A stretch of DNA of 64,000 nt from Anaerocolumna chitinilytica. GTDB lineage: Bacteria; Bacillota; Clostridia; Lachnospirales; Lachnospiraceae. Below, piece after piece: positions 7,524 to 17,500 of the stretch. The DNA is taken from positions 1,678,001 to 1,742,000 of the forward strand of contig NZ_AP023368.1 of NCBI RefSeq assembly GCF_014218355.1, in the 5' to 3' direction. Under the pieces are notes generated by a model, which was not told the origin of the DNA, did not search any database, and saw only the letters and a list, made by a program, of their open reading frames with translations. The position numbers and the translations under genes were made by a program. Each line of letters begins with the position of its first letter. The stretch's first letter is position 1.

Positions 7524-8405
7524 ATGACAAAACTTAAAGTGTTTTTATTGATAGGTAGTTTCGGTATGTTTATATTTAGCGGACCAAATGTGTTAGCCGA
7601 TAATTTAGATGGGCATACATCACTTACAAATCAAAATATGTACTTACAAGAAGAACAGCCCTTAAGCAGTGACGCATTGTTTGAACGTATGACGGATGAA
7701 GTAAAGAGTGAACTTAGTATTTCAAAAAAAGCAACTAATAATATCACAGGTTCCACCTATAACTTTTTGGATAGCTTAGAAAAGCAGCAATATGATAGTT
7801 TAAGTAATATCGATGGGTTGACAAATGAAAACAAACTTATTTTAGCTAAAGCTATTGTGTATAGATATAGAGAAGCTCAGTATTTTTCTGAATTAGCCAA
7901 TACAAAATTGGAACAAATAAGTCAAAAGGAAGCGGAATTAAATATACCTATGGCTGTGATATATAATACAGATATGAGAGTAGCTGCTTATTATGTTGAT
8001 AATGTAAAAGTTGCAGATAAAATATATGATGACTATCTTTATCTTTTAGCTCTTCATAATGGTGGCACTGCAGTAGCTTATAGAAACGCGATATTTATAA
8101 TGAATGTAAAAACAGGAGGCCCATGGGACTTAAAACAATACCTTGGTTTAAATAATTACTATATGTTGTTAAATAACAACAGAACTGGTGAGTACATCGG
8201 AAATCATCATTTTGGTTATATGGGGGAGCATTGTGGATTTGCTCTGTCGTATCTTCAATTTGGTGCAGGTCTTTATCAAATAGTTTCTGGAACATCAGAT
8301 TGGTCATTTGTAAGTAGCTATTTTGATGACCCTAGAGATTCAGCAGCCATTAGTGATGGATACAGTAACGCTAACATTGATGTAGGTTACGGAATATTTT
8401 ACTAA
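7524..8405 (+). CDS. Secreted protein with C-terminal domain like polymorphic toxin type 44
   Basis: 293 residues from ATG 7524 (ribosome site AAGGAG at 7509-7514). Signal peptide of about 26 residues ending VLA-DN. The middle is helical. The C-terminal 100 residues carry KTGGPWDLKQYL, then GNHHFGYMGEHCGFALSYLQ, GAGLYQIVSGTS and SYFDDPRDSAAISDGY. The pattern K-GGPWD-K, GN-H-GY-G, GAG-QI-GTS and FDDP-D is what I recall of the bacterial polymorphic toxin type 44 domain (putative nuclease-like toxin). Downstream lies a DUF5412-like membrane protein, and upstream a fossil paralogue, as expected for a toxin/immunity locus. Enzymatic activity is not shown by the sequence alone. Confidence 0.7.
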   Translation: MTKLKVFLLIGSFGMFIFSGPNVLADNLDGHTSLTNQNMYLQEEQPLSSDALFERMTDEVKSELSISKKATNNITGSTYNFLDSLEKQQYDSLSNIDGLTNENKLILAKAIVYRYREAQYFSELANTKLEQISQKEAELNIPMAVIYNTDMRVAAYYVDNVKVADKIYDDYLYLLALHNGGTAVAYRNAIFIMNVKTGGPWDLKQYLGLNNYYMLLNNNRTGEYIGNHHFGYMGEHCGFALSYLQFGAGLYQIVSGTSDWSFVSSYFDDPRDSAAISDGYSNANIDVGYGIFY

Positions 8406-8472
8406 AATAAATATTACATAGATTAAATGTAACTATACTTTTCATATATTTTATTTTATGGAGTGGATTATC

Positions 8473-8835
8473 ATGAAAAAACCTTTAAGAATTGGATTGA
8501 TTTTATTACTCATTAGTGTACTAGTGTTTTATGGTATATACTGGGCATTCTATGATATGAATAGACTTCCAAAAGGAGATCTTATATCGGAGATAGTATC
8601 ACCAGATGGTGAATATACATTAAAAGCTTATTTGGTCAATGGTGGTGCTACGGTTGCGTATTGTATACGAGGTGAATTGAATTACAATTTAAGGAATAAG
8701 AAACCCAAAACCATATACTGGAATTATAGAGAAACTGAAGCTAAAGTCGAATGGAAGGATAAAGATACAGTTGTAATAAACGGACACCTTTTGAATGTTG
8801 AAAAAGAAGTATATGATTGGAGAAGAGAAAACTAA
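8473..8835 (+). CDS. DUF5412-like membrane-anchored protein, candidate immunity partner
   Basis: 120 residues from ATG 8473, preceded by GGAGTGG; an in-frame ATG at 8458 lacks a ribosome site. One N-terminal membrane helix (about residues 7-25) followed by an extracytoplasmic domain with YDMNRLPKGDLISE, SPDGEYTLKAYLVNGGATVA and KKPKTIYWNYRE. These match the DUF5412 pattern (LPKG, SPDG-YT, NGGAT, IYW-Y, W-D-V-ING). The gene starts 67 nt after the toxin-like gene, on the same strand with no terminator between, then ends at a strong one. A protective role against the secreted neighbour is inferred from order only. Confidence 0.65.
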   Translation: MKKPLRIGLILLLISVLVFYGIYWAFYDMNRLPKGDLISEIVSPDGEYTLKAYLVNGGATVAYCIRGELNYNLRNKKPKTIYWNYRETEAKVEWKDKDTVVINGHLLNVEKEVYDWRREN

Positions 8836-8854
8836 AGACTTATTTTAATAATTT

Positions 8855-8897
8855 AAAGATATTGAAAGTATATATTACTTTTCAATATCTTTTTTTA
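8855..8897 (+). terminator. Intrinsic terminator
   Basis: AAAGATATTGAAAGT (8855-8869) pairs, with one bulge, with ACTTTTCAATATCTTT (8877-8892), followed by T-rich sequence. It closes the toxin/immunity locus and is the last feature before the mobile element. Confidence 0.85.
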
Positions 8898-8938
8898 TTG
8901 CTGTCCTATCGGCACGACGGGGAATATACTCTCTCCTA

Positions 8939-8968
8939 ATAAGGTGGTGTTGCGCAACACCACCTTAT
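8939..8968. repeat. 30-bp perfect palindrome upstream of parA
   Basis: Each 15-base arm (ATAAGGTGGTGTTGC on the left) is the exact complement of the other, with no spacer. It ends 48 bp before the parA start. No T-run follows, so it is not a simple terminator. Position and symmetry suggest a ParA/ParB operator or centromere-like site; a cruciform or replication-related role is possible. Confidence 0.75.
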
Positions 8969-9016
8969 ACATATGTAAGGAGATGAGTCAAATCAAATAA
9001 AAGGAGAGATATAATT

Positions 9017-9805
9017 ATGTGTGAAATCATCGCTGTAGCAAATCAGAAAGGTGGAGCGGGTAAGACTACCACAACTAAAAATTTAGGAAGAGCTTTATCT
9101 GAAAATGGAAAGAAGGTATTAGAAGTCGATTTTGATCCTCAGTTCAGTCTCTCGACATCATTAGGTTATACGAATACTGACAGTGAACAATTTACGATAG
9201 GTGACCTTATGGATAGGGCCATTGAAATGAAGGAGTTACCAGATAAGGAAGAGTACATTAAACATACCGCTCATTTTGACATATTGTTGAGCAATATTGT
9301 ATTATCTTCAACCGAAATGAAGTTAGTAGGTATCTTGGAACGAGAATATATACTAAAAAGTATACTTGATGATTTAAGAGGGGATTATGATTATATTCTT
9401 ATTGATTGTAACCCTTCTTTAGGGATGTTGGTTATTAATGCTCTGGCAGCTTGTGACAGTGTTATTATTCCTGTTGATAGCAATTACTTGGCTTCAAAAG
9501 GTTTAGAATTGTTTTTACGGACTTTCATTAGAATATTAAAAAGAATTAATACTAAATTATATATTAAGGGTATATTACTTACTAAATTTAACGGATTAAC
9601 TAATATATCTAAAAAGACATTTAGAAATATAAATGAATCTTATGGTTCCGGTATTAATATATTTGAAACTAAAATCCCGTCCTCTGTAAAAGTTGGTGAA
9701 TCTGATGATCAAGGGCTTAGTATTATAGATTTTACCCCTGAGAATCCCGTAGCGATAGCATACTTGGAATTAGCCAAGGAGGTCATAAATTATGTCGGAC
9801 AATAA
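9017..9805 (+). CDS. parA: ParA/Soj-family partition ATPase
   Basis: 262 residues. Deviant Walker A motif NQKGGAGKTTTTKNLG (residues 10-25), switch region VDFDPQFSLSTSLG, and Walker B-like YDYILIDCNPSLGML. These are the hallmarks of ParA/Soj ATPases that move or position DNA with a ParB partner. Short N-terminus without an HTH domain, so it is the Soj type rather than the P1 ParA repressor type. The ribosome site AAAAGGAGAG ends shortly before the ATG. Overlaps parB by 14 nt, so the two are co-translated. Within the element it probably ensures maintenance of the circular form. Confidence 0.92.
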   Translation: MCEIIAVANQKGGAGKTTTTKNLGRALSENGKKVLEVDFDPQFSLSTSLGYTNTDSEQFTIGDLMDRAIEMKELPDKEEYIKHTAHFDILLSNIVLSSTEMKLVGILEREYILKSILDDLRGDYDYILIDCNPSLGMLVINALAACDSVIIPVDSNYLASKGLELFLRTFIRILKRINTKLYIKGILLTKFNGLTNISKKTFRNINESYGSGINIFETKIPSSVKVGESDDQGLSIIDFTPENPVAIAYLELAKEVINYVGQ

Positions 9806-10802
9806 ACTAACCGCACTAGATGTTCTATTTGGTGAATTAAAAGAGACAAATAACGATGAAAAGGGCAAGGTTATGAAAGCTTCAACTAAATCCCTTGTAC
9901 CTTTTAATAAGCATCCGTTTAAGCTTTATACAGGACGAAAGTTTGATGAAATGGTGCGTAGTGTTAAAGAGTTTGGTATACTGCAGCCTATCATAGTAAG
10001 AGCATACATAAGTGATTCTGTTCAATTTAAAGATTATAATATTGAAACAAATAAGTTTGAAATCTTAGCCGGACACAATCGATGGAATGCTGCAATAACC
10101 GCCGGATTAGAGGAAGTACCTATTGTTATAATGAAAGGTCTTTCTGATGAGGAAGCGAAGTTAGTTGTTATTGAAACAAATCTATTACAAAGATCATTCA
10201 CAGATTTAAGTTATTCTGAAAGGGCATTAGTAATTGACGAGCACTATAAATCATTAAAATCTCAAGGAAGAAGAACGGATATTATTAATCAAGTTAAAGA
10301 GTTGCTTGAATCAAATAGAGAAGATGAAGAAGAGACTTGTGGACATGATGTCCACAAGTCCAATTCAAGAGATCAGGTAGGGGAAGAATACAATCTGGAT
10401 GGCAGGACGATAGCCAGATATATAAGAATAAATATGCTTTGTGATGAAATGAAAAAATTTATTGACAATAAAATGATTAGCTTTACAGCTGGAGTTCAGT
10501 TATCTCATCTAACAGAAGAAAATCAACTTTATCTAATTGATATATTGAATAATAGCAAAATAAAAATTACGCCAGATATAGCTTCAGCATTAAGGGAAGC
10601 AGAAGAAGCTGGAAAGCTTGATGAAGCTGCTATTAAAAAAATATTAGTTGAAAGTAATGTAAAACAAGAGAAATCAGGATTTAAGGCAGTGAAGGTAAAG
10701 CCTAATATTGTTAAAAAGTACTTCAACAATAATCAATCAACTGAAGAAGTTGAAAGTATTATTGACAAAGCTTTGGAATTATATTTTTCACAAAATAAGT
10801 AA
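9792..10802 (+). CDS. parB: ParB/Spo0J-family partition protein
   Basis: 336 residues. ParB/Sulfiredoxin N-terminal domain (NKHPFKLYTGRKFDEMVRSV, LQPIIVR, EILAGHNRWNAA, IETNLLQRSF) with the GHNRWNA CTP-binding motif, then the HTH region (DQVGEEYNLDGRTIARYIRI, SFTAGVQLSHL) and an acidic C-terminus. The start is ATG 9792 behind AAGGAGG, inside the end of parA. The linker at about residues 183-191 (CGHDVHKS) is encoded by a 25-bp palindrome that recurs just downstream of the gene, a candidate for the protein's own binding site. Confidence 0.92.
   Translation: MSDNKLTALDVLFGELKETNNDEKGKVMKASTKSLVPFNKHPFKLYTGRKFDEMVRSVKEFGILQPIIVRAYISDSVQFKDYNIETNKFEILAGHNRWNAAITAGLEEVPIVIMKGLSDEEAKLVVIETNLLQRSFTDLSYSERALVIDEHYKSLKSQGRRTDIINQVKELLESNREDEEETCGHDVHKSNSRDQVGEEYNLDGRTIARYIRINMLCDEMKKFIDNKMISFTAGVQLSHLTEENQLYLIDILNNSKIKITPDIASALREAEEAGKLDEAAIKKILVESNVKQEKSGFKAVKVKPNIVKKYFNNNQSTEEVESIIDKALELYFSQNK
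10335..10359. repeat. 25-bp palindrome inside parB (candidate parS copy 1)
   Basis: Arms ACTTGTGGACAT and ATGTCCACAAGT are exact complements around a single central G at 10347. The same site occurs 554 bp downstream at 10889-10913 with two changes. Embedded in coding sequence for the CGHDVHKS linker of ParB. Confidence 0.7.
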
Positions 10803-10888
10803 TTAGCAGAAAGTCAGGTGGCGGAATGAAAAAGAGTCGGGTCAAATATCTATGTTTGACTTAGAAGATGAATTAGAAATAGGATGAA

Positions 10889-10913
10889 ACTTATGGACAT
10901 CATGTCCACAAGT
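10889..10913. repeat. 25-bp palindrome downstream of parB (candidate parS copy 2)
   Basis: Arms ACTTATGGACAT and ATGTCCACAAGT around a central C at 10901; differs from the copy in parB at one arm base and the centre. It lies in a 170-bp gap that also holds a short open remnant (GQISMFDLEDELEIG, ending at 10887) of an unidentified gene. Two near-identical palindromes at a ParB gene are the usual sign of ParB binding sites. Confidence 0.7.
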
Positions 10914-10975
10914 AGTGATTTAATGGAAGGTTATTCTTAGGGCTATATAATTAAGGTCTATTCGGGGGAATGATA

Positions 10976-11161
10976 ATGCGGTACATTTATGATGAAGTTG
11001 CAGGAATTGGATTCTTTGGAACTTGTGCAGTTTTAGTATTAATTCTTTTGGTGAATCCAACCAAATATAAGCGTAGTATTTGGATTGTGCTATTTATGGT
11101 TGCTGCTTTTATTTTTGATATTATTTGGTTTTTCATTTTATTGTTAAATGCAATATATTAA
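10976..11161 (+). CDS. Small membrane protein, unknown
   Basis: 61 residues from ATG 10976, chosen because GGGGGAA ends six bases before it; an ATG at 10970 is too close to that site. Two hydrophobic segments (GFFGTCAVLVLILLV and SIWIVLFMVAAFIFDIIWFF) separated by NPTKYKRS, so both ends probably face the same side. No family recognised. It stands between the partition genes and the large helicase gene of the element. Confidence 0.55.
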   Translation: MRYIYDEVAGIGFFGTCAVLVLILLVNPTKYKRSIWIVLFMVAAFIFDIIWFFILLLNAIY

Positions 11162-11224
11162 CCTGTTAGCATCTTTTTTCTGGATATACATATCACAACT
11201 GTTGCCATGAAATGACCAACTTAT

Positions 11225-11243
11225 CCGGCGGTTAAGCCGCCGG
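11225..11243. repeat. GC-rich hairpin in leader
   Basis: CCGGCGG (11225-11231) pairs with CCGCCGG (11237-11243) over a 5-nt loop, unusually GC-rich for this region. No T-run follows; the next gene's ribosome sites (GAAAGGAG, AAAGGAGG) start about 6 and 20 bases later. Probably a leader structure; it lies in the gene-poor stretch 11162-11566. Confidence 0.5.
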
Positions 11244-11272
11244 TAGAAAGGAGTTAGTTTAAAGGAGGAAAA

Positions 11273-11463
11273 TTGTTTAAAAACTTAGAGAAATATTTAA
11301 TAATATCTTTATTGAAACCCAAGAAGAACAAATTTCTGGTATTTCTTCATATCACGATACACATAACAGAAGATGTGAAGATTTAGTTCAGATATGTTCT
11401 GTTTGTGGTTTTGTTTTATTATTTGCTAATTTTGAAAAGCAACAACGAATCGAGAAGGAATGA
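11273..11463 (+). pseudogene. Frameshifted small Cys-containing gene
   Basis: AAAGGAGG (11261-11268) is followed at the right distance by TTG 11273, but that frame stops after 37 codons. The adjacent frame is open from 11284 to TGA 11461-11463 and reads like real protein: REIFNNIFIETQEEQISG, then SSYHDTHNRRCEDLVQ and ICSVCGFVLLFANF, with three Cys and two His. One extra A in the A-run at 11279-11283 would join start and body into a protein of about 64 residues. Either a one-base deletion killed the gene or the run allows slippage. Confidence 0.5.
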
Positions 11464-11566
11464 CAGAAACGAACACGGATTAGTATAATGCTATTTCTTT
11501 TTTTATAAGTTTTTAAAGTCAGTGAAGATTTATAAAAGGAGGAATCCCAATTAAGAGAGGTGACAT

Positions 11567-14500
11567 ATGAGTAAACTAGAAAATTTAAGACAGCTATATT
11601 ACCAGACAGTACAAGAAATGCTTGAAGATACAGATAAGTGGAAAGCTTTTCTTCAATATGCTGGAAATATGTACAAATACGACTTTGCAACTCTTGTTAC
11701 AGCCTATGCTCAGAATCCACAATTAACCCAGCTTGCTTCCTATGATGACTGGAAGGCAATCGGAAAACAAGTCAGAATGAATGAAAAAAGTATTCCGGTA
11801 ATGATTAAGAATAATAATGGGGTAGCACATTTTTTTGATGCATCTCAGTTGCAAGGTAACCCAAAGCTGAAGGACTGGGCCATTACAAAAGAAGAGTTTG
11901 AGAAATTCAATTACCAGTTTATGAAGAGAAACCAGCATTATCTTGATGATTATATCCAGTCAGCCGATGATATACGTCATCAAATGGTTGTAGAGCAGCT
12001 AAGACAGGCCTATACTAAAGCTAAACAGCTAGAAGTAAAAAGTGCCTTGTTATCAGATTTTATTATTAACAGTGTGGATTACATGGTACAATATAGATAT
12101 CAAAATCAGGATCCACGAATTGAGGTACATAATGATGGTGAAATTAAACCTGAGAATATTGGAACCGTTGGTTATTATACCGTAAAAACTGCTAGGGAGA
12201 TTCTTTTAGCCAGCAAAGATATTGTATTAGAAATGAGGAAGGAGAAGCAGAATGGTCAACAACAGGAAAATCGAAACCTTACAAAATGGGATGGAGATGG
12301 AATACGAGGAGAGAGAGGGTCTCTGGTTCGGAGTAGTGGAAGAGGAGAAGAACAATCAAGCGAGTCTGAATCAGCTAACCAAGTATGGCAATCTGGCAAT
12401 GAAGTATTGGGAGGAAGAAAAGCCAGTAGAATTACAACAACTTCTAGTAGACGGAATAATGGTAGAAACCATGTTAAAGATACAGGAAAGGGCCGAACAG
12501 ATGATGGAACAGCTCCAGGAGCAAATGATGAAGGAAAAACCCATAAAGAATCCGTCGGATACCATGGAAGCCTATCGTCACAGGCAGAGAATCCACGATC
12601 AAGCCGAGGAAATCGTCCTTCAGGAGATAGTGTACAATTAAAACTTAATCTGGAAGAACTTAATACAGATATTGAAGAAGAAACTAATTCGGTTTCTTCT
12701 TTTTTAGTTAGTAGAAGTTTTGGACAGGCTATGCTACCAGATGAAATACTTATCAATGTAATTAATTATGGAACCGGTTTTGAAGGCAGTCAGTCAGGTA
12801 TATTACAACTTTACAACAACGGATCTGTTTATACAGATAAAGTAGGATATCTAAAGAAAGCTTATGAGAAAACTGACTTTTATGATGAAAACGGGTCTAA
12901 AGGGTTTATTGGTATTCAGACTATAAATAATATGGGTATTAAAGTAACATGGTATGAAAATTCAAGGTTTAGTAATGAAATTATACATTGGAGCAAATTA
13001 GAAAGCATCTTAGAAAAGATGATTCTTGCTGATAAATACATAGTACCTATTCTTGCTGATAAGACCAGTAATAATGAAGTCGACAATTTAGAGAACGAAA
13101 ATAAACAGCTTAAAACACTACAGCCAATTTATAACACCGATCTAATTAATTATAAGTATCATGAAGATACAAGTGATGGTGGGCCTAAAAAGAAATTCCT
13201 TAATAACGTAGCGGCTATAATGCTCTTAAAAGAGATTGAGAATGAACAGCGCCTTGCCACAATAGATGAACAGATTATATTAAATCGTTATGTTGGATGG
13301 GGTGGCCTTTCAGCAGCCTTTGATGAGAAAAATACTACATGGACAAATGAGTATTTTGCACTAAAGGAACTGCTGACAGATCTGGAATATAAGAGTGCAA
13401 GAGCTTCTACAACAACAGCCTTTTACACTCCACCAGAGATTATTAAAGGCATATATCAAGCATTAGATCAATTAGGGTTTAAGGGAGGTAACATATTAGA
13501 GCCGGCTCTTGGCACCGGAAGGTTCTTTTCCCATATCTCTGATGAGCTAGAAGTTAAGTCTAGGTTATACGGAGTTGAATTAGATAGCCTTACTGGAAGG
13601 ATTGCAAAACAATTATATCAGAAAGCAAATATCCAAATTTGTGGGTATGAACAATCAAAGCTTCCTGGTAACTTTTTTGATTTGGTAATAAGTAATGTAC
13701 CATTTGGTGACTTTAAGGTCTTTGACAAGAACTATAGCAAATACAACTTTCATATCCATGATTATTATTTTGCAAAATCATTGGACAATGTGAGAGTTGG
13801 TGGATTGATTGTTTTGATATCGAGTAAAGGTACACTCGATAAAGCAAATCCATCCTTTCGTAGATATCTGGCAGAACGAGCTGATCTGATTGGCGCTATC
13901 AGGCTACCAAACAACATCTTTAAAGAAGCAAATACGGATGTAACCAGTGATATACTTTTCCTGCAGAAAAGAGAAAGACATCAGGTCATGGAACCGTCTT
14001 GGGTATTTACAGGACTTACGAATGATAAAGTACCAGTTAACCTGTATTATTTGGAGCATCCGGAAATGATGTTAGGCAAAATGGTTTTTGACAATAGGAT
14101 GTTTGGAGAAGATAGTAATTACACAACACTTATTCATGAGAATACTGAACATTTACAGGAAGACTTCATGGCAGCTATTCACAGTATTAAGGGTAAAATA
14201 AAAAATCTGAACGATGTAATTATGGAAAAAGAAGAAGTATCAGCAGACTTAATACCAGCTGATCCGAAGGTTAAAAACTACTGTTATACTATTTTTGATA
14301 ACAGGATTTATTACCGTGAAAGTTCGGTTATGAAAGAAATATCTCTATCTGATGTAAAAAGAGAGCAGATGATGGGACTTATAAATCTAAGGATAGTAGC
14401 CAGAGAAATTATAGAAGCTCAGCTTCAGAACTGTTCTGATGAGGAGCTTTCTAATCTGCAAAAACAACTTGATAGTCAATATAATACCTTTGTAAAAAAA

Positions 14501-17500
14501 TATGGGGTATTAGGCCATAAAAATAATACGCTCTTTAAGTTGGATGCTGACTATCCATTACTACTTTCTCTTGAATATGTGAATAAGCAGAATAAAGTTG
14601 AAAAAGCTGATATCTTTAATAAAAGGACAATCAAGCCTTACAAATCAATAGAGTTTGTAGAGACAGCCAGAGAAGGTTTGATGGTATCACTTACGGAAAA
14701 AGGAAAAGTAGATATACCATATATTGCAGGATTAGCAGGTATTACAGAAGATCAGGTTATAATTGATCTAACTGGACAAATTTTTCTTAATCCAGAGAAG
14801 CAAGATAAGGAAAATCCATATGCTGGTTATGAAACGGCAGATGAATACTTATCAGGAAATGTTCGGGCAAAACTTAAACTGGCTGAACTATTTGCTAAAA
14901 ATGATAAGGTATTTGAAATTAATGTAGAAGCTTTGAATAATGTGCAGCCAGAAGACCTAAAGGCAGGTGAAATTGCTGTCCGGTTGGGGACAACCTGGAT
15001 TGAAGAAGAAGATCTTAATCTGTTCATGTATCAACTTCTGGAAACACCGGATAATTATCGGTTAAAGGGCGGAAAGAATGGACAAAGGGTAACTGCAATT
15101 CATTACAATAGTTTCACTTATGCGTATTCTGTGACAAATAAAGTTTATGATGTTACCAGCCGTATTAGAGCATCGGAAACCTATGGCACCAGTCGTATGA
15201 ATGCTTATATGATTATAGAAGATAGCCTAAATTTAAAGACAGTTGTAGTTAAGGACCGGTTGGTAAATGAAGATGGTAATTTCTATTATGTTGTCAATAA
15301 AGCTGAAACAATTTTAGCAAGAGAGAAACAAGGCATCATAAAAGATAAATTTCAAGAGTGGTTTTGGTCTGATATAAACAGACGTGAAAAGTATGTTAGA
15401 AAATACAATGATTTATTTAATAATATCAGACTTCGAGAGTATGATGGATCACATCTGCAATTCCCAGGTATGAACCCGGCAATTATATTGGAACCCTATC
15501 AGAAAAATGCCGTTGCTAGGGTTTTATATGGTGGGAATGCCTTATTAGCTCATTGTGTTGGAGCCGGCAAAACCTTTGAAATGATAGCAAGTGCCATGGA
15601 ACTTAAGAGGGTAGGTCTTGCCAGTAAGTGTATGTTTTGTGTGCCTAAACACCTGACGATGCAAATTGGAAATGATTTTATAAAGCTTTATCCGGCAGCT
15701 AATATATTAGTAGCTTCAGCGGATGATTTTGAGCCGTTGAATCGTAAAACATTCATCAATAAAATAGCTACAGGTGATTATGATGCTGTAATACTTGGGT
15801 ATACACAATTTGAAAAAATCCCAATCTCACCAGAACGGGAACAGGCTATGCTGGAGGGACAGATAAAACAAGCTCAGGCTGCTATAGAAAGAATTCATGA
15901 AGAAAATGGAGAGAATTGGTCCATCAAGCAGATGGAAAAATTTAAGAAGAGCCTAGAAACTGAACTATTGTCCTTACGAAACAGTGAACGTGACAATACA
16001 ATATTTTTTGAGGATTTGGGTATTGATGCTCTATTTGTGGATGAAGCACATTATTATAAAAATTGTCCAGTTTTCTCTAAAATGCGTAATGTGGCAGGAA
16101 TATCTACCAGTAAGGCTAAGAAGTCAACGGATATGTTAATGAAGTGTCATTACATTAAAGAAATTAATAATGGAAGAGGGGTAGTTTTTGCAACAGCAAC
16201 CCCGATATCAAATTCTATGACTGAATTGTATGTCATACAACGTTACTTACAAAATGAAAGATTAATAGAAAAAGGAATTGATAATTTTGATGCTTGGGCC
16301 GCAAATTTTGGCGAGGTAATATCTTCTTTGGAATTAGCACCAGAGGGTACAGGTTACCGCTTTAAAAACAGATTTGCTAAATTTACAAATGTGCCGGAGC
16401 TATTGACAATGTTCCGAGAGATAGCAGATATTCAGCTACCTGAAATGCTCAATTTACCAGTACCAAAACTGAGGGATGGTAAATACAAAGTTATAGTTTC
16501 TGAACCATCTGAATATATCCGGAAAGCGATGACAGGCTTTGCAGAAAGAGCAGAAGATATCAGGAACGGTGCAGTAAAGCCGTATGTTGATAATATGCTA
16601 AAGGTAACGAATGAAGCGAGGCTGCTTGGAACAGATCCCAGATTGCTTGACCCAAATGCACCAAATGATCCTGATAGCAAGGTAAACCAATGTACGGCAA
16701 TTGTATATGAAGAATATCTTAAAAGTTCGAAGATAAAAGGTACTCAGATTATTTTTTGTGATGTAGGAACACCTAATAAGAACAAGAGATGGTCTATCTA
16801 TACTTATATTAAAGAAGAACTTATTCGTCTAGGCATACCAGAACAAGAGATATGTTTTATACATGATGCAAAAACAGATAAACAAAGGGAAAAGCTTTTT
16901 GAATATTTACGAAATGGTAAAGAAAGAGTTATCGTTGCCAGTACACCAAAGATGGGAACAGGGGTAAACGTACAGGATAGGATAGTAGCGTCACATGACC
17001 TTGATTGCCCTTGGAGGCCAAGCGACCTGGAGCAACGTTCCGGGCGCTCTCTACGCCAGGGAAATATGAATGATGAAGTAGCAATGTATCGTTACGTGAC
17101 AAAAGACACATTTGATTCGTATAACTGGCAATTGGTGGAACAGAAACAGAAATTTATTTCACAGCTTATGTCCAATAAGATGGTTGATCGTACTTGTGAA
17201 GATATCGATGAAACGGTTTTGTCTTACGCAGAGGTAAAAGCCTTGGCAACCGGTAACCCTTATATTAAAGAAAAGATGGACATAGATACAGAGGTTGCTA
17301 GACTTAAGATGTTAAAGGCGGGATTTTTGAATGAAAAATACAAATACGAGGAAGGATATCACAGGATATACCCTGAACAGATTGCGGATTATAAGGCAAA
17401 AATACAAGCCACAGAAAAAGATATTAAGCTCAGAGATTCTTATCCAATAGGAGAAGATAGCTTTAAAATAAATCTTTTAAATGCTGTATTTACTGAAAGA

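Noticed and set aside
12256..12756. A 166-codon minus-strand frame opposite the helicase linker
   Set aside because: Mirrors the low-complexity linker and the nested TnpV-like frame; no ribosome site and no recognisable domain.
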